Shown: positions 36,137 through 44,658 of the stretch, piece after piece
How positions within the stretch are numbered: the first letter of the stretch is position 1
Layout: each line of letters starts with the position of its first letter
NCBI GenBank assembly: GCA_963817485.1
Contig: CAWFOR010000009.1
Coordinates: 40,580-104,579 of the forward strand
Direction of reading: 5' to 3'
DNA length: 64,000 bases
Source of the DNA: Hyphomicrobium_A sp963817485
GTDB taxonomy: Bacteria > Pseudomonadota > Alphaproteobacteria > Rhizobiales > Hyphomicrobiaceae
The notes under the pieces: model-generated
What the model was told of the DNA's origin: nothing
The model's input: the letters and a program-made list of their open reading frames with translations, nothing else
The model's database searches: none
Made by a program: the position numbers and the translations under genes

Positions 36137-36475
36137 ATGAAGAAGATCGAGGCCATCATTAAGCCATTCAAGCTCGACGAGGTGAAGGAAGCCCTGCAGG
36201 AGATCGGCTTGCAAGGCATCACCGTCCTCGAGGCGAAGGGCTTTGGCCGCCAGAAGGGACACACCGAGCTTTATCGGGGTGCCGAGTACGTCGTCGACTT
36301 CCTGCCTAAGGTAAAGATCGAGGTCGTGCTCGCCGATGAGATGCTGGACAAGGCTGTCGAAGCCATCCAGAAGGCCGCCAAGACCGGCCGCATCGGCGAC
36401 GGCAAGATATTCATTTCCGGCATTGATAACGCAATTCGCATTCGCACAGGCGAAACGGGCGCGAGCGCCATCTAA
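36137..36475 (+). CDS. glnB: Nitrogen regulatory protein PII
   Basis: A 112-residue PII trimer subunit. It starts MKKIEAIIKPFKLDEVKEAL, has the T-loop RGAEYVVDFLPKVKIEVVLA with Tyr51 (the uridylylation site), and the C-loop KIFISGIDNAIRIRTGETGA. PII senses 2-oxoglutarate, ATP/ADP and, through GlnD, glutamine, and controls NtrB and adenylyltransferase GlnE. Location directly before glnA points to GlnB rather than GlnK (which goes with amtB). AAGGGG precedes the ATG. A 10-bp direct repeat, GCGCCATCTA, spans its stop codon. Confidence 0.95.
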   Translation: MKKIEAIIKPFKLDEVKEALQEIGLQGITVLEAKGFGRQKGHTELYRGAEYVVDFLPKVKIEVVLADEMLDKAVEAIQKAAKTGRIGDGKIFISGIDNAIRIRTGETGASAI

Positions 36476-36566
36476 CGGCGCCATCTAGCTTTCAAGCGTT
36501 TTCCGGGATAGAGGCATGCCGCGGTCAGCAGGCAGCCCGATGCGCATTAGGTAAAAGGGGAGTCTC

Positions 36567-37976
36567 ATGAAGAACGCAAGCGATGTCCTAAAAATGATCA
36601 AGGACAAGGACGTCAAGTTCGTGGACTTCAGGTTCACGGACACCAAGGGGAAGATGCAGCACGTCACGGCGCAGCAGAGCACGGTCGACGAGGGAGTTTT
36701 CGCAGACGGTTACGCCTTCGACGGCTCCTCCATCGCAGGTTGGAAGGGGATTGAATCTTCCGACATGCTGCTGATGCCGGATCCGGCCTCCGCCCACCTC
36801 GACCCATTCTTCGCGCAGTCAACCGTCGCCATCTTCTGCGACGTGCGCGAGCCGACCACCGGCCAGTACTACGAGCGCGACCCGCGCGGCATCGCCAAGA
36901 AGGCCGAGGCCTACATGAAGTCGACGGGCATCGGCGATAAGGTCTTCTTTGGCCCGGAAGCGGAATTCTTCATATTCGACGACGTGCGCTTCAACGTCGA
37001 TCCCACCAACACCGGCTTCAGGGTCGACTCGGCCGAGTTTCCGACCAACAGCGGGACCGACTACGAGATGGGCAACCTCGGCCACCGTCCGCGCACCAAG
37101 GGCGGCTACTTCCCCGTGCCGCCCGTCGATAGCTGCCAGGACATCCGCTCCGAGATGCTGTCGGTCATGACGGAGATGGGCGTCGAGGTCGAGAAGCACC
37201 ACCACGAGGTCGCCTCCGCCCAGCACGAGCTCGGCATCAAGTTCGCGCCCATGGTTACGATCGCGGACCACATGCAGATCTACAAGTACGTCGTGCACAT
37301 GGTCTCGCAGGCCTACGGCAAGACCGCCTGCTTCATGCCCAAGCCCATCTACGGCGACAACGGCTCGGGCATGCACGTGCACCAGTCGATCTGGAACGGC
37401 TCGACGCCGGTGTTTGCCGGCAACAAGTACGCCGACCTCTCCGACACCTGCCTCAGCTACATCGCCGGCATCCTGAAGCACGCCAAGGCGATCAACGCCT
37501 TCACCAACCCGACCACCAACTCCTACAAGCGGCTGGTCCCCGGCTATGAGGCGCCCGTGCTGCTCGCCTACTCGGCGCGCAACCGGTCAGCGTCCTGCCG
37601 CATTCCGCACGCGACCAACCCGAAGGCTAAGCGCGTCGAGGTCCGCTTCCCCGATCCGGCAGCGAACCCGTATCTGGGCTTCACCGCGATGCTGATGGCG
37701 GGTCTCGACGGCGTCACCAACAAGCTCAACCCGGGCAACGCTATCGACAAGAACCTCTATGACCTGCCGCCGGCAGAGCTCGAGAAGATCCCGACTGTTT
37801 GCGGCTCCCTGCGCGAGGCGCTCGATAGCCTCGACAAGGATCGCGCCTTCCTCAAGATGGGCGGCGTGATGACCGACGACATGATCGACGCCTACATCGA
37901 GCTGCGCTCGGCCGAGAACCAGCGCTACGAGATGACGCCGCATCCGATCGAGTACGACATGTACTACTCGGTCTAA
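36567..37976 (+). CDS. glnA: Type I glutamine synthetase
   Basis: A 469-residue GSI-beta subunit; it makes glutamine from glutamate, ammonia and ATP as a cytosolic dodecamer. Motifs: FDGSSIAGWKGIESSDM (near the N-terminus), GPEAEFFIFDDVRF, NGSGMHVHQSIW with the metal His, the ATP-site block around YEAPVLLAYSARNRSASCRI, and KNLYDLPPAEL, which carries the adenylylation Tyr near residue 397. Full length. GGGGAG before the ATG, 91 bases after glnB, followed by a strong terminator. Expression is likely by read-through from the glnB sigma-54 promoter, perhaps with a further promoter between the genes; activity is likely adjusted by GlnE adenylylation. Confidence 0.96.
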   Translation: MKNASDVLKMIKDKDVKFVDFRFTDTKGKMQHVTAQQSTVDEGVFADGYAFDGSSIAGWKGIESSDMLLMPDPASAHLDPFFAQSTVAIFCDVREPTTGQYYERDPRGIAKKAEAYMKSTGIGDKVFFGPEAEFFIFDDVRFNVDPTNTGFRVDSAEFPTNSGTDYEMGNLGHRPRTKGGYFPVPPVDSCQDIRSEMLSVMTEMGVEVEKHHHEVASAQHELGIKFAPMVTIADHMQIYKYVVHMVSQAYGKTACFMPKPIYGDNGSGMHVHQSIWNGSTPVFAGNKYADLSDTCLSYIAGILKHAKAINAFTNPTTNSYKRLVPGYEAPVLLAYSARNRSASCRIPHATNPKAKRVEVRFPDPAANPYLGFTAMLMAGLDGVTNKLNPGNAIDKNLYDLPPAELEKIPTVCGSLREALDSLDKDRAFLKMGGVMTDDMIDAYIELRSAENQRYEMTPHPIEYDMYYSV

Positions 37977-38003
37977 GCGGATCGCATCGCGCTTGAGACG
38001 TTC

Positions 38004-38038
38004 GCGGCCCGGGAGCGATCCCGGGCCGCAAGTTTTTT
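38004..38038 (+). terminator. Strong intrinsic terminator of glnA
   Basis: GCGGCCCGGGA (38004-38014) pairs perfectly with TCCCGGGCCGC (38019-38029) around GCGA, followed by AAG and six T (38033-38038). Confidence 0.9.
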
Positions 38039-38048
38039 CAGCGGTCGA

Positions 38049-38348
38049 TCAGAAATAGACGAGCACAGCGACGAAGAGCGCGGCCCACGCGAAGAGCCGC
38101 AGCTTGCGCCAGTGCGCGGCGACCCATTGCGCGGCGCGGCCCGGCAGCTCCGACCAGCGGATCTGGCCGAGCACCACGATCACGACGCCGAGGGCGAGGC
38201 CGATCACCACCGACGCATAATCGAGGTAGACGCCCGAGATCGGGAGCCGGATGGGCCCGTTGGTTGCATCCGACGCGGCGACGACGATCACGGCGGCAAG
38301 CATCAGTCCGAGCGCCAGCATCGAGAAGAAGCCGAACACAGCTCGCAT
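38049..38348 (-). CDS. Small integral membrane protein
   Basis: A 99-residue protein with three hydrophobic helices: FGFFSMLALGLMLAAVIVVA, YASVVIGLALGVVIVVLGQI and LFAWAALFVAVLVYF. A conserved-looking loop IRWSELPGRAAQWVAAHW lies before the last helix. Start at ATG with AAGGTG upstream. Converges with glnA. No family recognised. Confidence 0.6.
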   Translation of the reverse strand: MRAVFGFFSMLALGLMLAAVIVVAASDATNGPIRLPISGVYLDYASVVIGLALGVVIVVLGQIRWSELPGRAAQWVAAHWRKLRLFAWAALFVAVLVYF

Positions 38349-38519
38349 CTGCCGCACCTTGGATTGGTCACGTTGGCCCGAACGTAGCTCCGGCCTTTCA
38401 ACAATCCGTTAACCATGCAGGAGGCGTGCAAATGGCCATGCGGCTCGTGCAAATGGGCTTGCTCGCGGCGTTGATTGACACAAGGCACCGGTCGGGCGCA
38501 GGGTTGTATCAACGTATCC

Positions 38520-38589
38520 AAGGAGGTCTAAGAAAATGTCGCCTCCGGGCCAGATCAGGCCGCGCTGACGCACCCCCGACAGGGGTGCG
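38520..38589 (+). other. Strong Shine-Dalgarno, 10-codon ORF and hairpin (leader-like)
   Basis: AAGGAGGT (38520-38527) is a near-perfect ribosome site. It precedes ATG at 38536, opening a 10-residue frame MSPPGQIRPR that stops at 38568. Directly after comes a perfect hairpin CGCACCCC-CGACA-GGGGTGCG (38569-38589). Further hairpins lie downstream (CCGCGG...CCGCGG near 38630 and GGCCCGGA...TCCGGGCC near 38710-38740). This could be a leader peptide/attenuator, a dual-function small RNA or a tiny gene. The stretch 38358-39174 has no other supported gene. Confidence 0.4.
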
Positions 38590-39174
38590 CCCGGCTGCGG
38601 CGAAACCGAAAAGTCCAAACCTCTACAGTCGCCGCGGGCCCAACGGCCGCGGTGACATTGAAATCGCCCGAACGCGGGCAGGCTTTCAGCGAAAGCCAAG
38701 CAAAATGGGCCCGGACGGCAACGCCGCTCCGGGCCTTAACGCGTTTCGGGGTCATAACTTTCCTGCAACGCAGCCGTAAGTGCGGGAATTGATAGAAAAT
38801 TCACCATGAGCGTGGCACCGTCTCCAAATGGATGGGGAATTTCCCCTTCTTTCAAGCTAGTGCGCTTGCCGCTTCAGAGTGACCCGTAGGTGTTGCCGCG
38901 TAGGGTCCAGAGCGCAATGCGCAAATCCGCTCCAGCCCTCCCGCAGCGCGGGAGGACGTGATCCGGGAGCCGCGCCATGCGCGAAGTCGCGTCGAAGGCC
39001 GCAACGGGCGAGTCCACCGCCGGCCTGTTGAAGATCATGGACCAAATTGCGGGCCTGAGCGCCCCGAGATCCCTGCCCCCGATTGCAGCGGGCGGCTATC
39101 GCGTGCTCGAGGTCCGGCGCGACCGACCGCGCCCCTCGCGGGCTGGCGCGCTCGCCCCCTTGACCGGGAAACCG

Positions 39175-39959
39175 ATGCGCATGCGCGGATTCCTCACCGC
39201 GCTGTTCGCCGGCGGGCTCGGCCTCGCCGTCCTCGCCGGCCCAGCAACCTGCCCGACCTGCGACCCCGCGCATACGGATGCCCAGCTCGACGCCAAGCGC
39301 ATCCTGTCGCGGCTCGACTACACGCCCGGCGACGCTATCGAAGTTGCCGCGCGCGAGGCGCCGCCGCTCGCGCGGTCCGACGTGCCTCCGGTCGCCGAGC
39401 GCGGAACGCCGCCAGCGCTTTCCGAACTTGCGCTGGTCGAGCCACAGGACACCGCGTCATCGAACGCACCGATCTCGACCGCCGCTATCGACCCGGCACC
39501 CGAGCGTGTCCCCGACACCGCGCCCGCGACGGCCAATGCGCCCGCTCCTGCAACCCCGAATGGGCCGGGGTCCGAGACAGCCGCCGAGCCGGCACCGCGA
39601 GCCGCGAAGCTGCCGGAAAAGATCGAGGAGCTTTCCGACCAGGGCCCGCAGCAAACCCAGATCGCCGCAGCAACCGTCGAGAGCGAGCCCCAGCCGCCGC
39701 TTCCGCCCGTGGGCTCGACGACAGTTCCGCTCAAGGACGTTGCCGTCGATCCGGAGGAGCCGGCGCCGCGCGTGCAGGCGCCGCGCAAGCACATTCCGAT
39801 CAAGGCGCGCGACGCCAAGCCCCGCGCGCGAAGGGACCGCGCAACGCCGCCCCATCGGCACCCAGGCTCTACTCGCCGAACAAGTACGCGCAAGTTCCCG
39901 GCTGGGCCGCGAAGATGTTCGAGACGCCCTGGCAGACGAAGGCGTTCTCGTTCCAGTAG
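39175..39959 (+). CDS. Exported Pro/Ala-rich hypothetical protein (frameshift)
   Basis: About 262 residues when corrected. A hydrophobic start (MRGFLTALFAGGLGLAVLAG) is followed by TCPTCDPAHTDAQLDAKRIL, a long Pro/Ala/Glu-rich, probably disordered part, then RKHIPIKARDAKPRA. Near 39830 one base is missing; the other frame closes with LYSPNKYAQVPGWAAKMFET and PWQTKAFSFQ, which looks like a conserved C-terminus. The start is uncertain (ATG at 39175 or 39181; the frame is open further upstream). Role unknown, periplasmic location likely. Confidence 0.5.
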
Positions 39960-40036
39960 GGCCGACGCCTGAGCGCAGCCTTGCGCAACGCGCAGCGCCA
40001 TCGGCGTGACACAACGGCGTGCGCAATCTCCGGCGC

Positions 40037-40824
40037 ATGCGCACGACGCTCATTCTCGCAGTGCCGCTCGCGTTGCTGTGCGGAGGTGGACCCTCGGCGG
40101 CGGCTGCGGCACCTGCCTACGCTTGGCGGTCCCCGCAGGTTGCCGCCGCGGATCGGACACGCTCCAACAGCGCATCGCGCCGCCGCCCGGCTTCACACGC
40201 GTCGCCGCGACGCCCGAGAGCTGGGCCACCTGGCTGCGCGGTCTGCCGTTGAAACCCGCCGGCGCGCCCGTCCTCACCTACACCGGCGTGCCCAAGTGGC
40301 GCCAGGACGTGCACGTTGCCGTCATCGACATCGACGTCGGCTCGCGAGATTTGCAGCAGTGCGCGGACGCCATCATGCGCCTTCGCGGCGAGTGGCTGTT
40401 CTCAGCCGGTCGCCCGGTCGCCTTCAACGATACCGACGGCAAGCGCCGCACGTTCTCGGCGCGCGACAAGTCGGATCACGCCGCCTTCCGCAAATACATG
40501 GACCTCGTGTTTGCCTACGCGGGCACGTACTCGCTGGAGCACGAGCTGAAGCCGGCGCCGCTCGCCGACATCCAGATCGGCGACGTGTTCGTAAAAGGCG
40601 GCTTCCCGGGTCACGCCGTGCTCGTTGCCGACATGGCCGAGAATGCGCAGACGGGAGAGAAGCGCTTCCTGCTGATCCAGAGCTACATGCCCGCGCAGGA
40701 AATGCACGTCCTGAAGAACCCCGCGGCGCCCGACGGCTCGCCGTGGTATCCAGCCGCATTCTCCGGCAACCTCGTCACGCCCGAATGGACGTTTGCTCCC
40801 GGCGCGCTGCACCGCTGGCCGTGA
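40037..40824 (+). CDS. DUF4846 domain secreted protein (frameshift)
   Basis: About 263 residues when corrected. The signal peptide MRTTLILAVPLALLCGGGPS lies in one frame; near 40150 one base is lost and the remainder continues LQQRIAPPPGFTRVAATPES, VPKWRQDVHVAVIDIDVGSR, DLQQCADAIMRLRGEWLF and IQIGDVFVKGGFPGHAVLVA, then LLIQSYMPAQEMHVLKNPAA. This is the DUF4846 family, found across rhizobia and Bacteroidetes, function unknown. The Gly-rich GDVFVKGGFPGHAV block with a His is reminiscent of papain-like (NlpC-type) folds, but that is only a guess. Confidence 0.72.
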
Positions 40825-40845
40825 CGGCCACGACCGCAGCCGCGC

Positions 40846-41031
40846 TCAGGCGCGCGACGTGAGGAACATCATGACGGCAGCCGCCAGCACGAAGGTGCCG
40901 AGGCCGGCCGCGGCCTTGACGCTGGAGCTGGGGTCGGCGTGCGTCATCATCTGCATCAGTGCCTCGCCGAGGCCTGCAAGACCCACCGCGATGATGATGA
41001 AGCCGATCAGTATGCCGAGCGTTCCGCGCAT
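40846..41031 (-). CDS. Small two-helix membrane protein
   Basis: A 61-residue protein with two hydrophobic helices (LGILIGFIIIAVGLAGLGEA and AAGLGTFVLAAAVMMFLTS) joined by MMTHADPSSSVKA. Unknown function. Converges with the DUF4846 gene. Confidence 0.55.
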   Translation of the reverse strand: MRGTLGILIGFIIIAVGLAGLGEALMQMMTHADPSSSVKAAAGLGTFVLAAAVMMFLTSRA

Positions 41032-41084
41032 TGTTGTCTCCCGATCCCGTCCCGATGATTGTCCGCAGCGGTCCTAAGGTGCCG

Positions 41085-41378
41085 CTATTGCCCCTGTGCC
41101 GGTGCCGCGTCTTGCTTGCGTAGCTCGTCCCAGTCGAAGTCCTTCATGTACCTGTCGAACGAGTGCGGGCTGTCCGGCAACGTCAAGGCATAGCCGATCA
41201 CGCCCGCGAAACCCACTCCCGCCAGAACGATTAGCCCAAATGTGCGCAGCACGACCGAGCGGCGCTTTGTCGCCCAGGCCCAGGAGGGGCGGATCAGACC
41301 GATGACGAGGTAGAGAAACGCCAGGCCAAAGGCGGCGGCGACGGCGACTTCTGCCCCCTCGATGAGCCTGTCGGCCAA
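41085..41378 (-). CDS. Small membrane protein, tandem paralogue 1
   Basis: About 97 residues with two membrane helices: AFGLAFLYLVIGLIRPSWAW, ATKRRSVVLRTFGLIVLAG, and a C-terminal tail FDRYMKDFDWDELRKQDAAP. TTG at 41378 is preferred because GGGGGAA lies 7 bases upstream; no suitable ATG exists nearby. It is related to the next gene (41516-41773): both have LYLV.GL..P.W followed by RR and a second helix. Confidence 0.5.
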   Translation of the reverse strand: MADRLIEGAEVAVAAAFGLAFLYLVIGLIRPSWAWATKRRSVVLRTFGLIVLAGVGFAGVIGYALTLPDSPHSFDRYMKDFDWDELRKQDAAPAQGQ

Positions 41379-41515
41379 ATGCGTTTCCCCCGAGCGGACG
41401 CTTGCGCCGCTCCTGTTCTCGTTCTCGCGTGCGCCCGCCGGCAGGCGGAGCGCCGCTTTGCTCCCCTTCACCATGCACGCCGAGGGCCGTCAAGCCCCGC
41501 CAGGGGGATCGCCCG

Positions 41516-41773
41516 TCAGTGCGGCTCGGTTGTGGCTTGGCCGCCAGGGTTCGGCAGGCTGGACCCGTCCGGCGCCCCGTCGAACGGGCGCACGGCGACG
41601 TAGAAGGCGGTCGAGGCAAGCAGGATGCCGAGAACCGACACGATGGCGATGGTCCGGCGTGAGCCGGCACCGACCCACGCGGGCTTCATTAGCCCGACGA
41701 CCAGGTAGAGCACGATCAGGAGGAAGATCACCTGGAACGACCAGGACGAATAATCGAGAAGGGCGTTGGACAT
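41516..41773 (-). CDS. Small membrane protein, tandem paralogue 2
   Basis: An 85-residue protein, MSNALLDYSSWSFQVIFLLI, then VLYLVVGLMKPAWVGAGSRR and a second helix TIAIVSVLGILLASTAFYVA, with a short Pro/Gly-rich tail. It shares its layout with the protein at 41085-41378, so the two probably arose by duplication. No known function. Confidence 0.6.
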   Translation of the reverse strand: MSNALLDYSSWSFQVIFLLIVLYLVVGLMKPAWVGAGSRRTIAIVSVLGILLASTAFYVAVRPFDGAPDGSSLPNPGGQATTEPH

Positions 41774-41875
41774 GGGTGTGGGCTCGCGTTACGGGCGGAG
41801 GCCAATCTTGGCGGCGGAGCCTTAAGGAGAGGGAAATTCGCGCCCTGACGTTCGATCGATCGCCGCGAGAATTCG

Positions 41876-42982
41876 CTAGCCGCGCGCCTCGGCGAGCGCC
41901 GCCGGCAGCGCTGCGGCAAACACGGCCAGATCCTCATCGCGCCCGCAGCTCACCCGGATGCAGCGGTTGAGCGGCGCGACGCTCGGCATGCGCACAAACA
42001 CATCGCGCGCGAGGAGGCCGTCGAGCACGCGCTTGGCAAAGGCGCCATCGCCACCGCTGTCGATGGTCACGAAGTTGGCGCCCGACGGCAGCGGGATCAG
42101 GCCGTTATCGGCAGCGATCTTCCCGATCCGCTCGCGCGCCCGCGCAATGCGACCCACGACGTCGGCGAGATAGGCCTGATCCTCGAGTGCGGCGAGCGCT
42201 CCGATCTGGCCCACGCGGTTGATGCCGTAGTGGTTGCGGATCTTCTCGAACTGGCGGATCAGCGCCGTCTCGCCCAGCGCATAGCCGATGCGCGCACCGG
42301 CAAGCCCATAGGCCTTGGAGAAGGTGCGCAGGCGCAGGACCTGCGGGTTTGCCACGTCGATCGCGAGGACGTCCTCAGGCGGAGCCGTGTCGCAATATGC
42401 CTCGTCGAGGCACAACAGCAGCCCTTCGGGGAGCCGCGCGATGAGCTCTCGCAGATCGGCCGCCGCCGGCACCGAGCCCATTGGGTTGTCGGGCGTGGCG
42501 ACGTAGAGGATATGCGCATCCTCGCGCACCGCGGCGGCAAGCAGCGCATCGAGATCCTGGCGGTCGTTGCGGTAGGGCACGCGCACGAGGCGGCCGCCGC
42601 CACCCGCGACGTGGAAGTTGAAGGTGGGGTAGGTGCCATCGGAGGTGACGACGGCCGCGCCCGGCTCCGCCGCGAGCTTCACCATCAGCCCCAGGAGCCC
42701 GTCGATCCCCTCGCCGATCACGACGTTGTCGATGCCGACGCCATGGAAGCGCGCGATCGCTGCGCGCAGATCGTAGCTTTCGGGATCGGAGTACATCCAG
42801 TTTCCGGCGGCTGCCGCTTGCATGGCCGCGACCGCCTTGGGGGAAGGGCCGAACACGCTCTCGTTTGCCCCAAGGCGCGCAGCGAATGGCCGTCCGCGCG
42901 CGCGCTCCTGAGCCTCTGGCCCGACGAACGGCACGAACGCAGGCAGATGTTCGACGAGCGGGTTGAGGCGCGGGCGCGGCAT
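41876..42982 (-). CDS. Histidinol-phosphate-type aminotransferase (PLP fold I)
   Basis: A 368-residue class I/II aminotransferase. RLGANESVFGPSPKAVAAMQ is the usual HisC start; YVATPDNPMGSVPAAADLRE and LCLDEAYCDTAP contain the Asn, Asp and Tyr that bind PLP; RTFSKAYGLAGARIGYALGE carries the Schiff-base Lys; RVSCGRDEDL the substrate Arg. HisC transfers an amino group from glutamate in histidine synthesis, but hyphomicrobial genomes often have several HisC-like enzymes acting on other substrates, and no his genes are nearby. The DUF1489 gene ends 11 bases upstream and is probably in the same operon. Confidence 0.82.
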   Translation of the reverse strand: MPRPRLNPLVEHLPAFVPFVGPEAQERARGRPFAARLGANESVFGPSPKAVAAMQAAAAGNWMYSDPESYDLRAAIARFHGVGIDNVVIGEGIDGLLGLMVKLAAEPGAAVVTSDGTYPTFNFHVAGGGGRLVRVPYRNDRQDLDALLAAAVREDAHILYVATPDNPMGSVPAAADLRELIARLPEGLLLCLDEAYCDTAPPEDVLAIDVANPQVLRLRTFSKAYGLAGARIGYALGETALIRQFEKIRNHYGINRVGQIGALAALEDQAYLADVVGRIARARERIGKIAADNGLIPLPSGANFVTIDSGGDGAFAKRVLDGLLARDVFVRMPSVAPLNRCIRVSCGRDEDLAVFAAALPAALAEARG

Positions 42983-42993
42983 TTGCGGGAATT

Positions 42994-43431
42994 CTACAGA
43001 AGGCCGAGGTCGGCGAGATCGCGCCGCATCTTCGGCGGCAGGTCGGCAAGCTTCTTCTCGCCGCGCTTGAGATCGGCCGGCGCGTCAGCGGCATCGAAAT
43101 AGCGCCAGCCCTGGAAGGCGCGGCGCGACAGCGGCCGCACGGGGACGAGCGCAGGATCGAGCAGGATCAGGCAGCAGGGCGAGCCATCCTTCTTGTGGCC
43201 CTCGCCGAAGCCGACGATGCGCTGGCGCACCTGGATCACGCCCTTGATGACCCAGTAGAGCGAGCCGCCGTCGAGAAGCTCGGCCTGGCGCTTGGGCGTC
43301 TGGAACGTCGTGTGGAACAGCTGCGATTTCTTGCCGGACTTCTTCAGCTCGGCGAGCCGTCCACGCTGCCACGTTGCGAGATCCTCGATCGAGGCGGCGC
43401 CGACGCACAGCTTGATCAGATGAAGCGTCAT
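42994..43431 (-). CDS. DUF1489 family protein
   Basis: A 145-residue protein matching DUF1489: LHLIKLCVGAASIEDLATWQ, FHTTFQTPKRQAELLDGGSL, YWVIKGVIQVRQRIVGF, then LDPALVPVRPLSRRAFQGWR and FDAADAPADL. The family is almost confined to alphaproteobacteria and has no known function; the fold resembles an RNA-modification or ASCH-like barrel only loosely. It precedes the aminotransferase by 11 bases. Confidence 0.85.
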   Translation of the reverse strand: MTLHLIKLCVGAASIEDLATWQRGRLAELKKSGKKSQLFHTTFQTPKRQAELLDGGSLYWVIKGVIQVRQRIVGFGEGHKKDGSPCCLILLDPALVPVRPLSRRAFQGWRYFDAADAPADLKRGEKKLADLPPKMRRDLADLGLL

Positions 43432-43525
43432 CGCCTCTCTCCTTCAGCACGATGTTCTAGCATCGGCGATCTTGTCGCGGCAGCGCGAGTGCAATCGCGA
43501 TCGCATCCACAGCGAACTCGGGCCG

Positions 43526-43960
43526 TCACTTCGCCTTGCACGTGCCGGCGTACTGGGCAAACACCGGCTGGCCCATCAGCCCGAAATGGCGCGAGTGAAC
43601 GGCCGGATAGGTGCCGGTCGCGGCGTCCTTGTCGTAGACGGTCGTGAGGTTGAGGAAGCCCTCGTTCATGACCTCGAGGAAATGATTGGCGTTGATCGCG
43701 CGCACGATCTTCAGCGAGCCGGGCTTGTCGCGGCCGTCGGTGATGAGGTGCGCCGACTGCCCGTCGAGGTCGATGTCGGTGATCTCGAACGTGAGTGGTG
43801 CGGGCGCCTCGGTCTTGAAGCTTCCGTTGTCGTAGCTCCAGGAGTTGCCGGTCGAAAAGGAGCAGACGAAATGCTTGGGCTCGTCCTCGGCGCGTGCCGG
43901 CCCAAAGCACACCGTAACCGCCAGCAGGCACGCCAGTCCGCGCGCCGGTGCAATTTGCAT
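43526..43960 (-). CDS. Secreted hypothetical protein
   Basis: A 144-residue protein with a signal peptide (APARGLACLLAVTVCFGPAR). The mature part is beta-rich: HFVCSFSTGNSWSYDNGSFK, LTFEITDIDLDGQSAHLITD, INANHFLEVMNEGFLNLTTV and HSRHFGLMGQPVFAQYAGTC. One Cys at each end probably forms a disulfide. GGGGAAG precedes the ATG. Such single-domain periplasmic proteins are common in rhizobia; function unknown. Confidence 0.65.
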   Translation of the reverse strand: MQIAPARGLACLLAVTVCFGPARAEDEPKHFVCSFSTGNSWSYDNGSFKTEAPAPLTFEITDIDLDGQSAHLITDGRDKPGSLKIVRAINANHFLEVMNEGFLNLTTVYDKDAATGTYPAVHSRHFGLMGQPVFAQYAGTCKAK

Positions 43961-44124
43961 TATCTTCCCCTCGTCTCGGCTACCCCGCCTAAGGTCATTG
44001 AACCTTGGCAGCGCCCGGGGCGCAACCGCGCGGCAAGCCCCGTCGACCGCGGTCAAGCGTCGCAAAATGCCTTCAATTAGCCCCGATTGGGGGCTCGTTA
44101 GCCATCTGCGGGTGAGTGGAAAAC

Positions 44125-44589
44125 ATGCTCCGGATCGGCGCGTTCGCATTTTTGCTGTCGACGGCCGCACTCGCGTGCGGGTGCGCGGGCGCGCCTGCCG
44201 AGTCGCCGCCGTTGCTCGTGAGCGATCCTCCGCCGCTCGCCAACGACACCGCCGCCTTGTCGGGCTACCAGCTCACCGACGAGGAGAAGAAATACGACTG
44301 CAAGAAGCTCACCGGCAAAATGCAGGTGCGCATCCTGCAGATGCGCGGCTACGACACCCACGCGAAGGCGAGCACGCTTGCGCGCACCGCTCAGGCGGTG
44401 ACGACGCCCATCTTCGGCGGCACCAAGGAGGGCCTCGATCCGGACGGCCAGTACCGCAAGGACCGTGCGATGCTCGAAGCCTTCAATCGCGAGCTCGCCA
44501 ACAAGAAATGCAAGACGTTCGACATCGATGCCGAGCTCGGCAAAACCGACGGCACGCCCCAACCGATCCCCACCAAAACGAAGCAGTAG
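44125..44589 (+). CDS. Putative lipoprotein
   Basis: A 154-residue protein. The N-terminus MLRIGAFAFLLSTAALACGC looks like a lipoprotein signal (Cys at residue 18 or 20). The mature part: YQLTDEEKKYDCKKLTGKMQ, VRILQMRGYDTHAKASTLAR, then FGGTKEGLDPDGQYRKDRAM and LANKKCKTFDIDAELG. It is mostly helical with two Cys. An in-frame GTG lies 9 bases upstream. Outer-membrane lipoprotein inferred; function unknown. Confidence 0.6.
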   Translation: MLRIGAFAFLLSTAALACGCAGAPAESPPLLVSDPPPLANDTAALSGYQLTDEEKKYDCKKLTGKMQVRILQMRGYDTHAKASTLARTAQAVTTPIFGGTKEGLDPDGQYRKDRAMLEAFNRELANKKCKTFDIDAELGKTDGTPQPIPTKTKQ

Positions 44590-44658
44590 CCGCGCGCAGT
44601 ATGGGCGCGGCGGCATTCTGGTGTAATGGTCAGGCGCCATTGCACTGGGGGTAAGCCG

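Noticed and set aside
38500..38770. tmRNA, RNase P RNA, 6S RNA or SRP RNA
   Set aside because: The structured region lacks the conserved sequence blocks of each of these RNAs; only hairpins and a ribosome site are visible.
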